Assembly (NCBI RefSeq): GCF_017875275.1
Contig: NZ_JAGGML010000001.1
Span: 3,679,001-3,743,000 of the forward strand
Source of the DNA: Xanthobacter flavus
GTDB lineage: Bacteria; Pseudomonadota; Alphaproteobacteria; Rhizobiales; Xanthobacteraceae
Length of the DNA stretch: 64,000 bases
Reading direction: 5' to 3'
Part shown: positions 24,682 through 34,492 of the stretch, one piece after another
How positions within the stretch are numbered: the stretch's first letter is position 1
How the letters are laid out: each line of letters opens with the position of its first letter
Made by a program: the position numbers and the translations under genes
Notes under the pieces: generated by a model
Told to the model about the DNA's origin: nothing
Seen by the model: the letters and a program-made list of their open reading frames with translations, nothing else
The model's database searches: none

Positions 24682-25710
24682 ATGCATTCGGCAATCGCCA
24701 CGATCGTCAGGAGAGGTGTGGCTGCGCTCGCGGTCACGGCGGCGCTCGCGCCGGCCATTGTGCCGTCTTGGGCCTATGCGGCCTGGGAGCCCACCAAGAC
24801 AGTGGAATTCATCGTGCCAGCCGGTACCGGCGGTGGCGCCGACCAGATGGCCCGGATGATTCAGGGCATCGTCCAGAAGAACAACCTGATGAGCCAGCCG
24901 CTCGTCGTCATCAACAAGTCCGGCGGTGCCGGCGCCGAGGGCTTCCTCGATGTGAAGGGCTCCACACGGAACCCCCACAAGATCATCATCTCGCTCTCGA
25001 ATCTCTTTACCACCCCGCTCGCCACCGGCGTGCCCTTCTCCTGGAAGGACATGACTCCGGTTTCCATGCTGGCGCTCGATGAATTCGTCCTGTGGGTGAA
25101 CGCCAAGGCCCCCTACAATGATGTGAAGGGCTTCCTGGACGCGCTCAAGGCGGCCTCCGGCGACCAGATTTTCAAGATGGGCGGCACCGGCTCCAAGCAG
25201 GAAGACCAGATCATCACCGCCGCGATCGAGCAGAAGACCGGCGCCAAGTTCATCTACGTGCCCTACAAGGGCGGCGGCGATGTCGCGGCCCAGCTGGTGG
25301 GTGGTCATGTGACCGCCTCGGTCAACAACCCCATCGAGGCGGTGTCCCAGTGGCGCGCGGGCGAGCTGAAGCCGCTCTGCGTGTTCGACTACCAGCGGCT
25401 GCCCTACAAGGAGCCCATCGCAAACGGCAAGTCCTGGGCCGATATCCCGACCTGCAAGGAATCCGGTCTCGACATCGAATATCTGATGCTGCGCGGCATC
25501 CTCATGCCGCCGAATGCCACCAAGGATCAGGTCGATTACTTCGTCGAGCTGTTCAAGAAGGTCCGCGCCACGCCCGAGTGGCAGGAATTCATGCAGAAGG
25601 GTGCCTTCAACACGACGGCCCTGAGCGGACCGGAATATGCGGCCTGGCTCACCAAGGCCGAGGCCACTCACAAGGACCTCATGGAGAAGGCGGGCTTCGT
25701 CGCCAAGTAG
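24682..25710 (+). CDS. tctC: Tripartite tricarboxylate transporter substrate-binding protein (TctC/BugE type)
   Basis: A 342-residue periplasmic binding protein with a signal peptide of about 33 residues (hydrophobic ALAVTAALAPAIV, then AYAA). The Bug-family pattern is clear: VEFIVPAGTGGGADQMAR near the start of the mature part, NKSGGAGAEGFLDV, and YVPYKGGGDVAAQLVGGHV at mid-length. Bug proteins bind small carboxylates through main-chain contacts in two loops. With TctB and TctA it forms a proton- or sodium-driven importer. Its place directly upstream of the oxalate genes suggests oxalate or a related dicarboxylate as substrate. Confidence 0.93.
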   Translation: MHSAIATIVRRGVAALAVTAALAPAIVPSWAYAAWEPTKTVEFIVPAGTGGGADQMARMIQGIVQKNNLMSQPLVVINKSGGAGAEGFLDVKGSTRNPHKIIISLSNLFTTPLATGVPFSWKDMTPVSMLALDEFVLWVNAKAPYNDVKGFLDALKAASGDQIFKMGGTGSKQEDQIITAAIEQKTGAKFIYVPYKGGGDVAAQLVGGHVTASVNNPIEAVSQWRAGELKPLCVFDYQRLPYKEPIANGKSWADIPTCKESGLDIEYLMLRGILMPPNATKDQVDYFVELFKKVRATPEWQEFMQKGAFNTTALSGPEYAAWLTKAEATHKDLMEKAGFVAK

Positions 25711-25977
25711 TCGGCGAAACCCGCGCGTAAGGTTCGCGGCGCCTGGACCGTAGCGGCTTGAGGGCCGCCGGCACCGGGAAGGGCAGGGGACGGCAGAGGC
25801 TCCGCCGCAGGCGCAGCCGAACCGGCCGACGACCCTTCGCGCCGCTCTGGGAAGCCTATCCGGGACGCCGCGCGGCACATGCCCGCCGTGCGCCCCGGCC
25901 GTGAACGGCCCCGTTTGAAGCCCCGCAGGACCCTCGACACGGTTGCCTGACAAGGGGGCGCTTCAAGGATCTGACCC

Positions 25978-26502
25978 ATGAGCATCGACAGCGGACACCA
26001 CGTCCCCACCGCCCACAATGAGAAGACCGTCACCAACCGCACCATGGACGCGGTTGTGGCGGTGCTGTTCATGGCCCTTTCGGCCGTCGTCATGTCGGAC
26101 AGCTGGCGCGTGGGCGCGAGCTGGGCGTCGGACGGCCCGCAGGCCGGCTACTTCCCCTTCTATGTCGGCCTCATCATGTTCATCGCCGCCACCACCACGC
26201 TGGTGCAGGCGCTGGTGAGCCGCCATCCGGACCTTGGAAACTTCGTCGATCGCTCACAGCTCGTCTCGGTGATGCAGGTGTTGATCCCGACGACGGTCTA
26301 TGTGGGGTTGATCTTCCTCGTCGGAATCTATCTCGCCTCGGCTGTGTTCATCGCCTTCTTCATGTGGTGGCTCGGCAAATACCCGGTGGCGAAGATCATT
26401 CCCGTCGCCGTGGGCGTGCCGCTCGCCCTCTTCGTCATGTTCGAGATCTGGTTCCTCGTGCCGCTGCCCAAGGGCCCGCTCGAGACCGCGCTCGGCTACT
26501 GA
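25978..26502 (+). CDS. tctB: Tripartite tricarboxylate transporter small membrane subunit TctB
   Basis: A 174-residue membrane protein with four hydrophobic segments. The family-typical DSWRVGASWASDGPQAGYFPF follows the first helix and FVLIA-like helices follow later (LIFLVGIYLASAVFIAFFMWW, interrupted by conserved Gly). It is the poorly conserved small subunit of TTT importers. The gaps on both sides (267 and 243 bases) are long for an operon and contain no gene; TctB and TctA probably come from the tctC transcript at lower level. Confidence 0.88.
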   Translation: MSIDSGHHVPTAHNEKTVTNRTMDAVVAVLFMALSAVVMSDSWRVGASWASDGPQAGYFPFYVGLIMFIAATTTLVQALVSRHPDLGNFVDRSQLVSVMQVLIPTTVYVGLIFLVGIYLASAVFIAFFMWWLGKYPVAKIIPVAVGVPLALFVMFEIWFLVPLPKGPLETALGY

Positions 26503-26745
26503 GCACACGCGATGCCGGTTCCTCGCCGGCACCGCACGGGTTGAGCCGAAGGTCCGCTCTCCGGCGCAGGCCTTCGGGATGATCGCCGCCCCCGTCGTCA
26601 CGGGAGCCGCAAACGCGGGCAAGGCCGCCGGCCGTCACGGACCCGGGCAAGCCCCATCGACCAGACATCGACGCACAACAGACAACGTGCCCGACCCGCG
26701 CGAGCCGCCACAAGAGCGGCCCCGGGGGGCGCAACGGAGGACCCC

Positions 26746-28260
26746 GTGGAAGCGCTCACGTCACTCATCGGAGGGTTCGGCGTCCTCGCCGACCCCATGA
26801 ACATCGTCTACATGTTCGTCGGCATCGCGCTCGGCGTCCTCATCGGCGTGCTGCCGGGGCTCGGCGGCGCCAACGGCGTCGCGATCCTCCTGCCGCTCAC
26901 CTTCTCCATGACGCCGGTGTCGGCGATCATCATGCTCTCCTCCATCTATTGGGGAGCGCTGTTCGGCGGCGCCATCACCTCGATCCTGTTCAACATTCCC
27001 GGTGAACCCTGGAGCGTGGCGACAACCTTCGACGGGCATCCCATGGCCCAGAAGGGGAAGGCCGGCGAGGCGCTGACGGGGGCCTTCACCGGCTCCTTCA
27101 TCGGCGCCTTCTTCGCCGTGCTGCTCATCACCTTCCTTGCGCCTGTGATCGCGAAGTTCGCCCTCCAGTTCGGGCCGGCGGAGTTCTTCGCGGTCTACCT
27201 CCTCACCTTCTGCGCCTTCGTCGGCATGGGGCGTGAGCCGGCGGCCAAGGTGATCTCGGCCATGATGCTCGGCTTCGCCCTCGCGGCGGTGGGCATCGAC
27301 ACGGTGACCGGTCAACTGCGCATGACCTTCGGCTCGGTGGAGCTGCTGCGCGGCTTCGACTTCCTGGTGGCGGTCATCGGCCTGTTCGGCGTGGGCGAGA
27401 TCCTGCTCACCATGGAGGAAGGCCTCGCCTTCAAGGGCAAGAGCGCCGCCATCAACGCCAAGGTGGTGTGGGAGACCTGGAAGAAGCTGCCGCGCTACTG
27501 GGTGGGCTGCCTGCGCTCGGCCATCGTCGGCTGCTGGATGGGCGTGACCCCCGGCGGCGCCACGCCCGCCTCCTTCATGAGCTACGGCCTCGCCAAGAAG
27601 TTATCCAAGAACGGAAACAACTTCGGCAAGGGTGAGCTGGAGGGCGTGGTGATGCCGGAAGTGGCGGCGCACGCCGCCGGCACCTCGGCGCTGCTGCCCA
27701 TGCTCACCCTGGGCATTCCCGGCTCGCCCACCGCTGCGGTGCTGCTGGGCGGCCTGCTCATCTGGGGCCTCCAGCCCGGCCCGCTGCTCTTCGTGGAGCA
27801 GAAGGACTTCGTGTGGGGCCTCATCGCCTCGATCTACCTCGGCAACATCGCCGGCCTGATCGTGGTGCTGACCACCGTCCCGATCTTCGCGGCCATCCTG
27901 CGAATCCCGTTCAGCGTGATCGCGCCGGTCATCCTCGTGATCTGCGCGGTGGGCGCCTACACGGTCCACAATGCGGGGCTCGATATCGCGGTCATGCTGA
28001 TCTTCGGCGTCATCGGCTATCTGTTCAAGAAGCTCCAGTATCCGCTGGCGCCTCTGGTGCTGGCCCTGGTGCTCGGCGACATGGCCGAATCGTCCTTCCG
28101 GCAGGCCATGCTGGTCTCGCAGGGCCACCTCTCCATCTTCTGGTCCAACCCGCTGGTGGGCTCCATCGTCACGCTGGCGCTGGTGATGCTGGTGTGGCCG
28201 CTGGTGGCGAAGGTCATGGCCCGCCTCAACGGGCGCAAGGAGCCGGCGGCTGCCGAGTGA
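26746..28260 (+). CDS. tctA: Tripartite tricarboxylate transporter large membrane subunit TctA
   Basis: A 504-residue membrane protein with 10-12 hydrophobic segments. It has the TctA signatures GVLPGLGGANGVAILLPLTF near residue 38 and, in the second half, TPGGATPASFMSYG and the related LTLGIPGSPTAAVLLGGLL. The two Gly/Pro-rich loops are the inverted-repeat substrate sites known for the family. It starts with GTG at 26746, shortly after a purine-rich GGAGG. It completes the binding-protein-dependent importer with TctC and TctB. A hairpin follows the stop. Confidence 0.95.
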   Translation: MEALTSLIGGFGVLADPMNIVYMFVGIALGVLIGVLPGLGGANGVAILLPLTFSMTPVSAIIMLSSIYWGALFGGAITSILFNIPGEPWSVATTFDGHPMAQKGKAGEALTGAFTGSFIGAFFAVLLITFLAPVIAKFALQFGPAEFFAVYLLTFCAFVGMGREPAAKVISAMMLGFALAAVGIDTVTGQLRMTFGSVELLRGFDFLVAVIGLFGVGEILLTMEEGLAFKGKSAAINAKVVWETWKKLPRYWVGCLRSAIVGCWMGVTPGGATPASFMSYGLAKKLSKNGNNFGKGELEGVVMPEVAAHAAGTSALLPMLTLGIPGSPTAAVLLGGLLIWGLQPGPLLFVEQKDFVWGLIASIYLGNIAGLIVVLTTVPIFAAILRIPFSVIAPVILVICAVGAYTVHNAGLDIAVMLIFGVIGYLFKKLQYPLAPLVLALVLGDMAESSFRQAMLVSQGHLSIFWSNPLVGSIVTLALVMLVWPLVAKVMARLNGRKEPAAAE

Positions 28261-28266
28261 CAAACG

Positions 28267-28303
28267 GCGGGCGGGGGTAACGGCCTCCGCCCGCACCGCT
28301 TTT
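28267..28303 (+). terminator. Probable terminator after tctA
   Basis: GCGGGCGG (28267-28274) pairs with CCGCCCGC (28287-28294), followed by ACCGCTTTT. The stem is strong, the loop is 12 bases and the T run is short. It would separate the transporter transcript from the GntR-oxc transcript. Confidence 0.6.
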
Positions 28304-28384
28304 CCAGGCGGATGACGCCTGGTCGTGCTGCGGCGCGCAATCGAATTCCCGGCGGACGGGATTGATATGGCGCAATGAACACCG

Positions 28385-28395
28385 TATACAGTATT
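28385..28395. promoter_or_regulatory. Palindromic operator candidate TATAC-A-GTATT
   Basis: Located 62 bases ahead of the GntR gene. It shares the 10-base core ATACAGTATT with the site at 24346-24355. Probably an autoregulatory site of the downstream FadR-type regulator. Confidence 0.5.
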
Positions 28396-28456
28396 TCACG
28401 GATGAGGAACGCCTCGACAGAAGGCGGCCGCGTCCACGGGAGAGGAAGTCCAGGTC

Positions 28457-29185
28457 GTGCAGACGCCCGTGCATCAGACGCCCGCGCATGAGGTCGTTGA
28501 TCCTCCGAAGCTCAAGGTCGAGCCTCTGGAGGCCGCGTCCAGCCTGCGCATGCTGGCCTACGACGCCCTGAAGCGCGCCATCACGCAGATGGACATCTAC
28601 GGCGCCACCACTGAATTCCGTCTCGACGAGCGCCAGCTCTCCGAGACCCTGGGCGTGTCGCGGACCCCGATCCGCGAGGCCATGACCGTTCTGGAGCAGG
28701 AGGGCTTCGTGCGCTCCGTTCCGCGCCGCGGCATCTTCGTGGTGCGCAAGACCAAGCGCGAGATCCTCGACCTCATCGTGGTCTGGGCGGCGCTGGAGGC
28801 GATGGCGGCGCGGCTGGCCGCGACCCATGCCTCGGACCATGAGATCGCGAGCCTGCGCCGGCTCTTCCACGAGTTCGAGGCGCAGCCGCTCGCCAATCAT
28901 ATGAACGAGTATTCGGAGGCGAACATCGCCTTCCATCAGGCGGTGATCCGCATGGGCGGCTGCCGGCTGATCGTGGACATGACCGAGAACCTGTTCCTGC
29001 ACATGCGCGCCATCCGCGCGATCTCGGTGCGGCAGGAGAACCGGCACGAAATCTCCATGCGGGAACACATGGCGATCATCGATGCGCTCGAGAAGCGGGA
29101 CCCAGATCTCGCCGAGCGCCTGGTGCGGGAACACACCATGGGCCTCGCGGCTCATGTGGAACGGCACGGCGTCTTCCCCGAATAG
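28457..29185 (+). CDS. GntR/FadR-family regulator of the oxalate locus
   Basis: A 242-residue regulator with a GTG start at 28457 behind AGGAAG. The winged helix covers about residues 30-100 (SLRMLAYDALKRAIT, LDERQLSETLGVSRTPIREAM, VPRRGIFVV). An FCD domain follows with EANIAFHQAVIRMGG and a C-terminal EHMAIIDALEKRD...REH helix pair carrying the metal-binding His positions. It lies 40 bases upstream of oxc on the same strand and after tctA, so it is the best candidate for the oxalate-responsive regulator of the locus. Ligand inferred from context only. Confidence 0.92.
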   Translation: MQTPVHQTPAHEVVDPPKLKVEPLEAASSLRMLAYDALKRAITQMDIYGATTEFRLDERQLSETLGVSRTPIREAMTVLEQEGFVRSVPRRGIFVVRKTKREILDLIVVWAALEAMAARLAATHASDHEIASLRRLFHEFEAQPLANHMNEYSEANIAFHQAVIRMGGCRLIVDMTENLFLHMRAIRAISVRQENRHEISMREHMAIIDALEKRDPDLAERLVREHTMGLAAHVERHGVFPE

Positions 29186-29225
29186 GCCGGTGACAGGCCA
29201 CGGAACGGCGCCCTAGGAGATCCTC

Positions 29226-30986
29226 ATGGCTACGGCGGAAAAGTCCAGAAACGAAGACAACGTGGTGCACATCGACCCGGCCGCCGAGGCCGAGCGTGAT
29301 CTCACCGACGGCTTCCACCTCGTCATCGATGCCCTCAAGCTCAACGGCATCGAGACGATCTACGGCGTGCCCGGCATCCCGATCACGGACCTCGGCCGCA
29401 TGTGCCAGGCCGAGGGCATCCGTGTCATCTCCTTCCGTCACGAGCAGAATGCCGGCAACGCGGCGGCGATCGCCGGCTTCCTCACCAAGAAGCCCGGCAT
29501 CTGCCTCACCGTCTCGGCCCCCGGCTTCCTCAACGGCCTGACGGCGCTGGCGAACGCCACCACCAACTGCTTCCCGATGATCCTCATCTCCGGCTCCTCC
29601 GAGCGCGAGATCGTCGACCTGCAGCAGGGCGACTATGAGGAGATGGACCAGCTCGCCATCGCCAAGCCCCTGTGCAAGGCGGCCTTCCGCGTGCTGCATG
29701 CCGCCGACATCGGCATCGGCGTCGCCCGCGCCATCCGCGCGGCGGTGTCGGGCCGTCCGGGCGGGGTCTATCTCGACCTGCCGGCCAAGCTCTTCGGCCA
29801 GGTGATGGACGCCGAGGCCGGCGCCAAGTCCCTCGTCAAGGTGATCGATCCCGCCCCGGCGCAGATCCCGGCCCCGGCCGCGGTGGATCGCGCCATGGAG
29901 CTGCTGAAGGGCGCCGAGCGGCCCCTCATCATCCTCGGCAAAGGCGCCGCCTACGCGCAGGCCGACGACGAGATCCGCACCTTCGTCGAGAAGAGCGGCA
30001 TTCCCTTCCTGCCCATGTCCATGGCCAAGGGCCTGCTGCCGGACACCCATCCCCAGTCGGCGGGCGCAGCGCGCTCCACCGCGCTCAAGGATGCGGACGT
30101 GGTGCTGCTGGTGGGCGCTCGCCTCAACTGGCTGCTCTCCCACGGCAAGGGCAAGACCTGGGGCGATGCCCCGAAGAAGTTCATCCAGGTGGACATCGAG
30201 CCCAAGGAGATGGACTCCAATGTCGAGATCGCCGCGCCCCTCGTCGGCGATATCGGCTCGGTGATCGCGGCGCTCAATGCCCGCCTCGACGGCTCTTGGA
30301 AGGTTCCTCCGGCCCAGTGGACCGAGACCATCCGCGCCAAGAAGGACGCCAACATCGCCAAGATGGCGCCGAAGCTTCTCAAGAACTCGGTGCCCATGGA
30401 CTTCCATTCGGCCCTCGGCGCTCTGAAGAACGTCATCAAGGAGCGCCCCGACGCCATGCTGGTGAATGAGGGCGCCAACACCCTCGACCTCGCCCGCGGC
30501 ATCATCGACATGTACGAGCCGCGCAAGCGCCTCGATGTCGGCACCTGGGGCGTGATGGGCATCGGCATGGGCTTCGCCATCGCGGCGGCGGTGGAGACCG
30601 GCAAGAAGGTGCTCGCGGTGGAAGGCGACAGCGCCTTCGGCTTCTCCGGCATGGAGGTGGAGACCATCTGCCGCTACAACCTGCCGGTCACCATCGTGAT
30701 CTTCAACAACAACGGCATCTATCGCGGCACCGACACCGACCCCACCGGGCGTGATCCCGGCACCACAGTGTTCGTGCCCGGCTCGCGCTACGACAAGATG
30801 ATGGAAGCCTTCGGCGGCGTGGGCGTGAACGTCACGTCCCCCGACGAGCTCTATCGCGCGGTCAGCGCCGCCATGGACAGTGGCAAGCCCACCCTCATCA
30901 ATGCGGAAATCGATCCGGCGGCCGGCTCCGAGAGTGGCAACATCGGCTCGCTTAACCCGCAGAGCGTGGTCAAGAAGAAGAAGTGA
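29226..30986 (+). CDS. oxc: Oxalyl-CoA decarboxylase
   Basis: A 586-residue ThDP-dependent enzyme that converts oxalyl-CoA to formyl-CoA and CO2. It aligns throughout with the Oxalobacter enzyme. The activating Glu73 lies in RHEQNAG. Other matches are the segment [18 protein letters not shown], the [13 protein letters not shown] loop, and the ThDP/Mg motif GDSAFGFSG with NNNG about 30 residues later. The [11 protein letters not shown] segment near residue 440 is also conserved. The first 25 residues are extra compared with Oxalobacter. A clear ribosome site (AGGAGA) precedes the ATG. Confidence 0.97.
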   Translation: MATAEKSRNEDNVVHIDPAAEAERDLTDGFHLVIDALKLNGIETIYGVPGIPITDLGRMCQAEGIRVISFRHEQNAGNAAAIAGFLTKKPGICLTVSAPGFLNGLTALANATTNCFPMILISGSSEREIVDLQQGDYEEMDQLAIAKPLCKAAFRVLHAADIGIGVARAIRAAVSGRPGGVYLDLPAKLFGQVMDAEAGAKSLVKVIDPAPAQIPAPAAVDRAMELLKGAERPLIILGKGAAYAQADDEIRTFVEKSGIPFLPMSMAKGLLPDTHPQSAGAARSTALKDADVVLLVGARLNWLLSHGKGKTWGDAPKKFIQVDIEPKEMDSNVEIAAPLVGDIGSVIAALNARLDGSWKVPPAQWTETIRAKKDANIAKMAPKLLKNSVPMDFHSALGALKNVIKERPDAMLVNEGANTLDLARGIIDMYEPRKRLDVGTWGVMGIGMGFAIAAAVETGKKVLAVEGDSAFGFSGMEVETICRYNLPVTIVIFNNNGIYRGTDTDPTGRDPGTTVFVPGSRYDKMMEAFGGVGVNVTSPDELYRAVSAAMDSGKPTLINAEIDPAAGSESGNIGSLNPQSVVKKKK

Positions 30987-31024
30987 GCGGCGCCTGACGC
31001 GCCTCTCATCTTGCAAGGCTGGTC

Positions 31025-31045
31025 GGCGGGGCCTCAGGTCCCGCC
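31025..31045 (+). terminator. Intercistronic hairpin between oxc and the first frc
   Basis: GGCGGGGCC and GGTCCCGCC form a 9-base stem (one G-T pair) with a 3-base loop. It is followed by AT-rich sequence (ACCAAAACAATAAAAGTAAA) rather than T, so it more likely protects the oxc transcript end or causes partial termination. The AT-rich stretch directly before frc may help translation start. Confidence 0.45.
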
Positions 31046-31117
31046 ACCCAACCCGAAGATACCAAAACAATAAAAGTAAAACCGGGAACGAAAACAGAGC
31101 GGAATTGTGAGGATACG

Positions 31118-32395
31118 ATGGGCAAGGCACTAGAGGGAGTCCGCATCCTGGACTTCACCCACGTTCAATCCGGACCGAGCTGCACACAGCTGCTCGCCTG
31201 GTTCGGCGCGGACGTCATCAAGGTGGAGCGGCCCGGCGAGGGCGACGTGACGCGCGGCCAGCTCCGCGACGTCGACGGCGCCGACAGCCTCTATTTCACC
31301 ATGCTCAACTCCAACAAGCGCTCCATCACACTCGATACCAAGAACCCCGAGGGCAAGGCCGTCCTCGAGCAGCTGGTGCGCCAGTGCGACGTGCTGGTCG
31401 AGAATTTCGCGCCGGGCGCGCTCGACCGCATGGGCCTCACCTGGGAGCGCCTCTCCACCATCAATCCGCGCCTCATCCTTGCCTCCGTGAAGGGCTTCGG
31501 CCCCGGTCCGTTCGAGGATTGCAAGGTGTATGAGAACGTCGCCCAGTGCGCGGGCGGCGCCGCCTCCACCACCGGCTTCCGCGACAGCCTGCCCATGGTC
31601 AGCGCCGCGCAGATCGGCGATTCGGGCACCGGCCTCCACCTCGCGCTCGGCATTGTCACCGCGCTGTTCCAGCGCGAGCACACCGGCCGCGGCCAGCGCG
31701 TGATGTGCGCCATGCAGGACGCCGTGCTGAACCTCTGCCGGGTGAAGCTGCGGGACCAGCAGCGCCTCGCCAACGGCCCGCTGAAGGAATACAGCCAGTT
31801 CGGCGAGGGCATCCCCTTCGGTGACAGCGTGCCCCGCGCCGGCAACGATTCCGGCGGGGGTCAGCCCGGGCGCATCCTGCGCTGCAAGGGCTGGGAGCAC
31901 GATCCCAACGCCTACATCTATTTCATCACCCAGGCCCCTGTCTGGGAGAAGATTTGTGACGTCATCCACGAGCCCGAGTGGAAGACCGATCCCGGCTACG
32001 CGACGCCGGCCGCGCGCCTGCCGCACCTCAACGAGATCTTCACCCGCATCGAGGCGTGGACCATGGCCCACACCAAGTTCGAGGCCATGGAGATCCTCAA
32101 CAAGTACGACATCCCCTGCGGTCCCATCCTCTCCATGAAGGAGATCGCCGAGGACCAGTCGCTCTACGCCACCGGCACGCTGGTGGAGGTGGAGCACCCG
32201 GCGCGCGGCACCTACCTCACCGTCGGAAACCCGATCAAGCTCTCCGACAACCAGGTCGAGGTGGAGCGTTCGCCGCTCCTCGGCGAGCATACGGAGGAGG
32301 TGCTGGCCCAGGTGCTCGGCCTCACCCCCGACCGCATCGATGTTCTGCGCGACTCCGGCGCCATTGGCACGCCGCGGCGCATGGCCGCCGAGTGA
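31118..32395 (+). CDS. frc: Formyl-CoA:oxalate CoA-transferase-like protein, diverged copy
   Basis: A 425-residue class-III CoA-transferase (CaiB/Frc family). The family N-terminus [20 protein letters not shown] is clear, and the catalytic Asp is Asp168 in GDSGTG (Asp169 in Oxalobacter Frc). Differences from canonical Frc: the glycine loop that shields the active site is SGGGQPGR instead of GGGGQPGW, and the segment GFWDGP is GFRDSL. The Trp48 equivalent is Gln, as in E. coli YfdW. The CoA donor may therefore not be formyl-CoA; succinyl-CoA or acetyl-CoA are possible. The C-terminus is longer than in the second copy. Confidence 0.9.
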   Translation: MGKALEGVRILDFTHVQSGPSCTQLLAWFGADVIKVERPGEGDVTRGQLRDVDGADSLYFTMLNSNKRSITLDTKNPEGKAVLEQLVRQCDVLVENFAPGALDRMGLTWERLSTINPRLILASVKGFGPGPFEDCKVYENVAQCAGGAASTTGFRDSLPMVSAAQIGDSGTGLHLALGIVTALFQREHTGRGQRVMCAMQDAVLNLCRVKLRDQQRLANGPLKEYSQFGEGIPFGDSVPRAGNDSGGGQPGRILRCKGWEHDPNAYIYFITQAPVWEKICDVIHEPEWKTDPGYATPAARLPHLNEIFTRIEAWTMAHTKFEAMEILNKYDIPCGPILSMKEIAEDQSLYATGTLVEVEHPARGTYLTVGNPIKLSDNQVEVERSPLLGEHTEEVLAQVLGLTPDRIDVLRDSGAIGTPRRMAAE

Positions 32396-32511
32396 CTGCA
32401 GCCGAGTGATGGTGGCGGAATAGAAAGCATACGCCTCGGGGCGGCGGTCCTTCAGGGGGCCGCCCCGTCGCCGGCGACGGCGGGAGGTGACAGGTTCGAA
32501 AGGATGACGCG

Positions 32512-32955
32512 ATGACTACGGCCGTCGATCTTGCTCAGCTCATGGATGCCGTCGCCGATGCGATCGTGGTCTGCGACAAGGCCGGCGACATCGCGCTGTG
32601 GAATCCGGCCGCCGAGCGCATGTTCGGCTTCACGCCCGACGAAGCCGTGGGGCAGTCGCTCGACATCATCATCCCGGAGCGCCAGCGCCAGCGGCACTGG
32701 GACGGCTATCACGAGACCATGCGCACCGGCGTCACCCGCTACGGGACGACGCTGTTGCGCGTGCCGGCCATCCACAAGGACGGCCACGCCTTGTCCATCG
32801 CCTTCACCGTCGCGCTCCTCGCCTCCCCGGCGGGCGAGCCGACCCACATCGTCTCGGTCATCCGCGACGAGACGGCGCGATGGAAGGAGGAGCGCGACCT
32901 TCGCAAGCGCCTCGCGGACGCCGAGGCGCAGATGAAGGCGGCAACCCAGGCATAA
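32512..32955 (+). CDS. Stand-alone PAS-domain protein
   Basis: A 147-residue protein that is a single PAS fold plus a C-terminal helix. Visible: [50 protein letters not shown] and the last strand [13 protein letters not shown]-like, followed by a charged coiled-coil helix ([20 protein letters not shown]). There is no kinase, GGDEF or HTH output domain. It sits between the two frc genes on the same strand. It may sense a ligand or cofactor and act by binding a partner; role unknown. Confidence 0.85.
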   Translation: MTTAVDLAQLMDAVADAIVVCDKAGDIALWNPAAERMFGFTPDEAVGQSLDIIIPERQRQRHWDGYHETMRTGVTRYGTTLLRVPAIHKDGHALSIAFTVALLASPAGEPTHIVSVIRDETARWKEERDLRKRLADAEAQMKAATQA

Positions 32956-33085
32956 GAGACCGGGCAAACCGGCGGGTGAAGCCGGCGGCGGCCCCGTGCC
33001 GTCACGCCGGAAGGTTTCGGGACTGCGGATGCCTCGAGCGACGCCGTCCCGCTGTCGAAGACCAGTTTTTGAAAAGGGAACGCAA

Positions 33086-34339
33086 ATGACCAGCAAGCCG
33101 TTGGAAGGCATCAAGATCATCGACTTCACGCACGTTCAGGCCGGCCCCGCCTGCACGCAGCTCCTCGCGTGGTTCGGCGCGGACGTCATCAAGGTGGAGC
33201 GTCCCGGCTCGGGCGACGTGACGCGCAACCAGCTGCGCGACATCTCGAACGCCGACGCGCTGTACTTCACCATGCTGAACTCCAACAAGCGCTCCCTGAC
33301 CCTGGACACCAAGACCCAGGAAGGCAAGGAAGTGCTGACGAAGCTCATCAAGGAGAGCGACGTCCTCGTGGAGAACTTCGCTCCCGGCGCGCTCGACCGC
33401 ATGGGCTTCACCTGGGAGCACATCAACGAGCTCAACCCGGGCATGATCGTCGCCTCGGTGAAGGGCTTCTCCGACGGCCACCACTACGAAGACCTGAAGG
33501 TGTACGAGAACGTGGCGCAGTGCGCCGGCGGCGCGGCCTCCACCACCGGCTTCTGGGACGGCCCCCCCACCGTTTCGGCGGCGGCCCTCGGTGACAGCAA
33601 CACCGGCATGCACCTTGCCATCGGCATCCTCACCGCGCTGCACGCCCGCAACAAGACCGGCAAGGGCCAGAAGGTCGCCGTGTCCATGCAGGATGCGGTC
33701 ATCAACCTCTGCCGCGTGAAGCTGCGCGACCAGCAGCGTCTCGACCGCGTTGGCTACCTCGAGGAGTACCCGCAGTACCCGCACGGCACGTTCTCGGACG
33801 TGGTTCCGCGCGGCGGCAATGCGGGCGGCGGCGGCCAGCCGGGCTGGGTGCTGAAGTGCAAGGGCTGGGAGACCGATCCCAACGCCTACATCTACTTCAC
33901 CGTGCAGGAGCAGGCCTGGGGCAAGGTGGCGGAAGCCATCGGCAAGCCCGAGTGGATCAACGATCCGGCCTACAACACCGCCCGCGCCCGCCAGGACAAG
34001 ATCTTCGACATCTTCGCGGTGATCGAGGCGTGGCTCGCCGACAAGACCAAGTTCGAGGCGGTGGACATCCTGCGCAAGTTCGACATCCCCTGCGCCCCGG
34101 TGCTCACCATGAAGGAGATCGCCGAGGACAAGTCCCTGCGTGAGAGCGGCACCATCGTGGAAGTCGATCACAAGCAGCGCGGCAAGTATCTGACCGTGGG
34201 CAGCCCGATCAAGTTCTCCGACATGAGCGTGGAAGTCACCGGCTCGCCGCTGCTCGGCGAGCACACCGACGAGGTGCTGGCGGAGCTCGGCTATTCCCCC
34301 GAGCAGATCAAGTCCATGCACGAAGGTCGCGTGGTCTGA
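33086..34339 (+). CDS. frc: Formyl-CoA:oxalate CoA-transferase, canonical copy
   Basis: A 417-residue Frc that transfers CoA from formyl-CoA to oxalate, recycling the product of Oxc. It is close to Oxalobacter Frc along its length. The catalytic Asp170 lies in LGDSNTG, the glycine loop GGGGQPGW is intact, [10 protein letters not shown] is present, and the C-terminus ends in [10 protein letters not shown]. The Trp48 equivalent is Gln. The start at 33086 follows AAAAGGGA by about 7 bases; the frame upstream lacks family sequence. It is followed by a good terminator. Confidence 0.96.
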   Translation: MTSKPLEGIKIIDFTHVQAGPACTQLLAWFGADVIKVERPGSGDVTRNQLRDISNADALYFTMLNSNKRSLTLDTKTQEGKEVLTKLIKESDVLVENFAPGALDRMGFTWEHINELNPGMIVASVKGFSDGHHYEDLKVYENVAQCAGGAASTTGFWDGPPTVSAAALGDSNTGMHLAIGILTALHARNKTGKGQKVAVSMQDAVINLCRVKLRDQQRLDRVGYLEEYPQYPHGTFSDVVPRGGNAGGGGQPGWVLKCKGWETDPNAYIYFTVQEQAWGKVAEAIGKPEWINDPAYNTARARQDKIFDIFAVIEAWLADKTKFEAVDILRKFDIPCAPVLTMKEIAEDKSLRESGTIVEVDHKQRGKYLTVGSPIKFSDMSVEVTGSPLLGEHTDEVLAELGYSPEQIKSMHEGRVV

Positions 34340-34349
34340 TGTAAGCCTT

Positions 34350-34382
34350 GCGGCGGGGCGCTGCGTCCCGCCGCTTTCTCTT
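34350..34382 (+). terminator. Rho-independent terminator after the second frc
   Basis: GCGGCGGG (34350-34357) and CCCGCCGC (34367-34374) with a 9-base loop, followed by TTTCTCTT. It marks the end of the oxc-frc-PAS-frc transcript. Confidence 0.8.
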
Positions 34383-34384
34383 GC

Positions 34385-34492
34385 GTCCTCCCCCGGCTTG
34401 TCCGGGCGATCCACCGTCCCGCTCATCGGGTGCCCGGTCTTGAAGCACCGGGATGCGGATAAGTGGATGCCCCGGACGAGCCGGGGCATGAC
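34385..34492. repeat. Intergenic inverted-repeat element, copy A
   Basis: Left arm CCCCGGCTTGTCCGGGCGATCCAC-like (in pieces, 34391-34414) and right arm GTGGATGCCCCGG...CCGGGGCATGAC (34463-34492), with a variable centre of about 50 bases. Copies with the same outer arms occur at 42545-42654 and 48884-48991. This type of element is widespread in Hyphomicrobiales genomes. The rest of the gap to sucC (34493-34789) shows no gene and probably holds the sucCD promoter. Confidence 0.75.

Noticed and set aside
31118-34339. The two frc genes as a recent tandem duplication or assembly artefact
   Set aside because: They differ throughout, including at active-site loops, and a PAS gene separates them.
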